Assembly (NCBI RefSeq): GCF_000272105.2 | Contig: NZ_AJZD02000035.1 | Location: 1-33,537 of the forward strand | DNA from: Vibrio splendidus 12E03 | GTDB lineage: Bacteria; Pseudomonadota; Gammaproteobacteria; Enterobacterales; Vibrionaceae | Length of the DNA: 33,537 bases | Direction of reading: 5' to 3' | Shown: positions 32,405 to 33,537 of the stretch, piece after piece | How the letters are laid out: each line of letters opens with the position of its first letter | How positions within the stretch are numbered: the first letter of the stretch is position 1 | The notes under the pieces: generated by a model | Told to the model about the DNA's origin: nothing | What the model saw: only the letters and a program-made list of their open reading frames with translations | The model's database searches: none | Position numbers and translations under genes: made by a program

Positions 32405-33142
32405 CTATGAAGTCGTCAGCTCACCTGCACCTTGAATCGAACGTTGGCTGCTTTCTACAAGAATGGCTGTAGCGGTTTCTTTCAACGCGCCCCACTCTGC
32501 TTCATCCACTTCAATACCATCGTTCCACGCTTTCTCTTGGGTTTTAAAAAGTACTTCTGACTCAATGTGTGTTTGGTAGCCATCTGACAAACGTTCGATA
32601 TCGAAATCCTGGACGGAAAGTTCGATGGTCATATTATGGATATGTTCGTCCGATGTCAGTGGCGAATCTGATAAAAACAGCTCTGGTGCTACGCACCCAC
32701 GATTAAGCACATACAAGGTGCTCTTCGGATTGGAGCCATTATCCCAACGTGCGGTACAGGCGATGCCTTTCGCAGCTAGCTTCACAAGTTCACTGTACGC
32801 TAACCAACGGTTGTGACAGTTATTAAGCTCAATTTTCAGCGCTTTTTTGCCGACCATTTTTTCGATCGCGTAATCCATCACCACAGGGAGATGACACGCC
32901 AAGCTCGCCTTGTGCAAATCCACTTCAACTGTGTTGTCGCTTATCATTTGGATATCTACAGGGCAATCATCTTCTAACCCCATAAAGTTGCTCGCATTGT
33001 TAAAATGGCGAACACCATCCAAGCCAACCATTTGTAAATCTGCCACCATGTTCGCTATCACATCGGCTTCACCACATGTACGGCGCATCCCTAAAAAGGC
33101 TTTGTTGACGGCCGCGACCAGTTCATTGTGAGAAACGATCAT
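32405..33142 (-). CDS. DUF3726 protein
   Basis: The 245-residue protein starts at ATG 33142 behind GGAGG, and its start overlaps the stop of the preceding gene (ATGA), so the two are translationally coupled. The opening MIVSHNELVAAVNKAFLGMR and the central YVLNRGCVAPELFLSDSPL match what I recall of the Vibrio DUF3726 family. It has no signal peptide or membrane helix. Five cysteines are present but without a clear metal motif. The family's function is unknown. A strong terminator follows. Confidence 0.8.
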   Translation of the reverse strand: MIVSHNELVAAVNKAFLGMRRTCGEADVIANMVADLQMVGLDGVRHFNNASNFMGLEDDCPVDIQMISDNTVEVDLHKASLACHLPVVMDYAIEKMVGKKALKIELNNCHNRWLAYSELVKLAAKGIACTARWDNGSNPKSTLYVLNRGCVAPELFLSDSPLTSDEHIHNMTIELSVQDFDIERLSDGYQTHIESEVLFKTQEKAWNDGIEVDEAEWGALKETATAILVESSQRSIQGAGELTTS

Positions 33143-33537
33143 AACGATTTACCTCCATGTTGAGCGTGAATAGGCGTAGAAATTTTATGTGATTCAGACA
33201 GCTCCGCTTCGCTTGGTAACAGTGGGAACACCCACTCATCCTGATGGATTTCATCAAGCAGCGGTGCCCCTTGGAAGAAAGTCACTCGAACCCAACGGTC
33301 TGAGCGAGGATCAAACTTAGTTGCGCCAAACATAGCGAGTTTGCAACGTAACAAATGCATCGGAAGTGACTCTTGATGAAGTACATTCATTTGAATGTCA
33401 CCCATCGCTTTGTTGCCTAGCGTCCACACACGGCGTGCAATCGCACGATGCTGTGGCTGTTTAACAAGGAATTCAGCCAACGACAGCTCTGGCGCGAACT
33501 GCAGCAACGCATGGTACAAACGGTAAGCTTGACGGCC
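33139..33537 (-). CDS. C-terminal part of an unidentified protein
   Basis: The frame is open to the window edge and encodes the last 132 residues of a longer protein; an internal TTG at 33519 is not needed as a start. The visible part is soluble and helix-rich, with HRAIARRVWTLGNKAMGDIQ, SLPMHLLRCKLAMFGATKFD and RWVRVTFFQGAPLLDEIHQD. I do not recognise the family. Its coupling to DUF3726 suggests a joint role, possibly in a redox or demethylation gene set as seen around such genes in vibrios, but this cannot be tested in the window. Confidence 0.7.
   Translation of the reverse strand, partial: GRQAYRLYHALLQFAPELSLAEFLVKQPQHRAIARRVWTLGNKAMGDIQMNVLHQESLPMHLLRCKLAMFGATKFDPRSDRWVRVTFFQGAPLLDEIHQDEWVFPLLPSEAELSESHKISTPIHAQHGGKSL

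Overview
The window looks like a chromosomal segment of a marine Vibrio, probably close to the Splendidus clade. This rests on protein families typical of vibrios (DUF2057, DUF2860, DUF3726, YgjV, small Vibrio-type hypotheticals), on a tandem-type purine riboswitch very like the V. vulnificus add element, and on codon use. There are no rRNA, tRNA, insertion sequence, integron, CRISPR or phage signatures. Gene starts were re-chosen from ribosome binding sites in many places, and several are GTG or TTG.

Left part (1-9990). A minus-strand operon encodes a MoxR AAA+ ATPase, a DUF58 protein, a DUF4381 membrane protein, a BatA-like VWA protein and the start of a second Bat-like protein that runs off the edge. 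Upstream on the same strand lies an eight-haem periplasmic cytochrome c with a C-terminal HEAT/TPR half. Beyond it are two paralogous exported sulfatases (CTAGR formylglycine motif) transcribed divergently from a 346-bp region that holds a CRP-like site and a perfect inverted repeat.

Middle part (10200-19100). This is a run of mostly single genes: a DUF2057 protein, an adenine deaminase controlled by a clear adenine riboswitch, two GNAT acetyltransferases, a DUF2860 outer-membrane protein, a secreted fasciclin-domain protein, two small membrane proteins, a cupin, a YgjV-like membrane protein, a PhzF-like isomerase and a LysE/RhtB exporter.

Signalling block (19462-24651). Two convergent gene pairs each join a periplasmic protein to a membrane-anchored GGDEF protein. 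The first is an NspS/PotD-like solute-binding protein with an MbaA-like GGDEF-EAL protein, in which the GGDEF motif is degenerate (GGNQF) and the EAL residues are intact. The second is a small exported protein with a molybdopterin-oxidoreductase-like fold but no cysteine in the mature chain, with a GGDEF protein that has lost its active site (SGSQF).

Respiratory block (25126-29730). A compact operon encodes a monohaem cytochrome c, CcoN, CcoO and a 718-residue CcoP. The CcoP carries its normal two-haem part fused to a three-haem part like the cytochrome subunit of membrane alcohol/gluconate dehydrogenases. There is no CcoQ and no CcoGHIS. This pentahaem CcoP fusion is the most unusual object in the window.

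Right end (29958-33537). Two small hypothetical genes, an S33 prolyl-aminopeptidase-like hydrolase, a DUF3726 gene and the 3' part of an unidentified gene complete the window.
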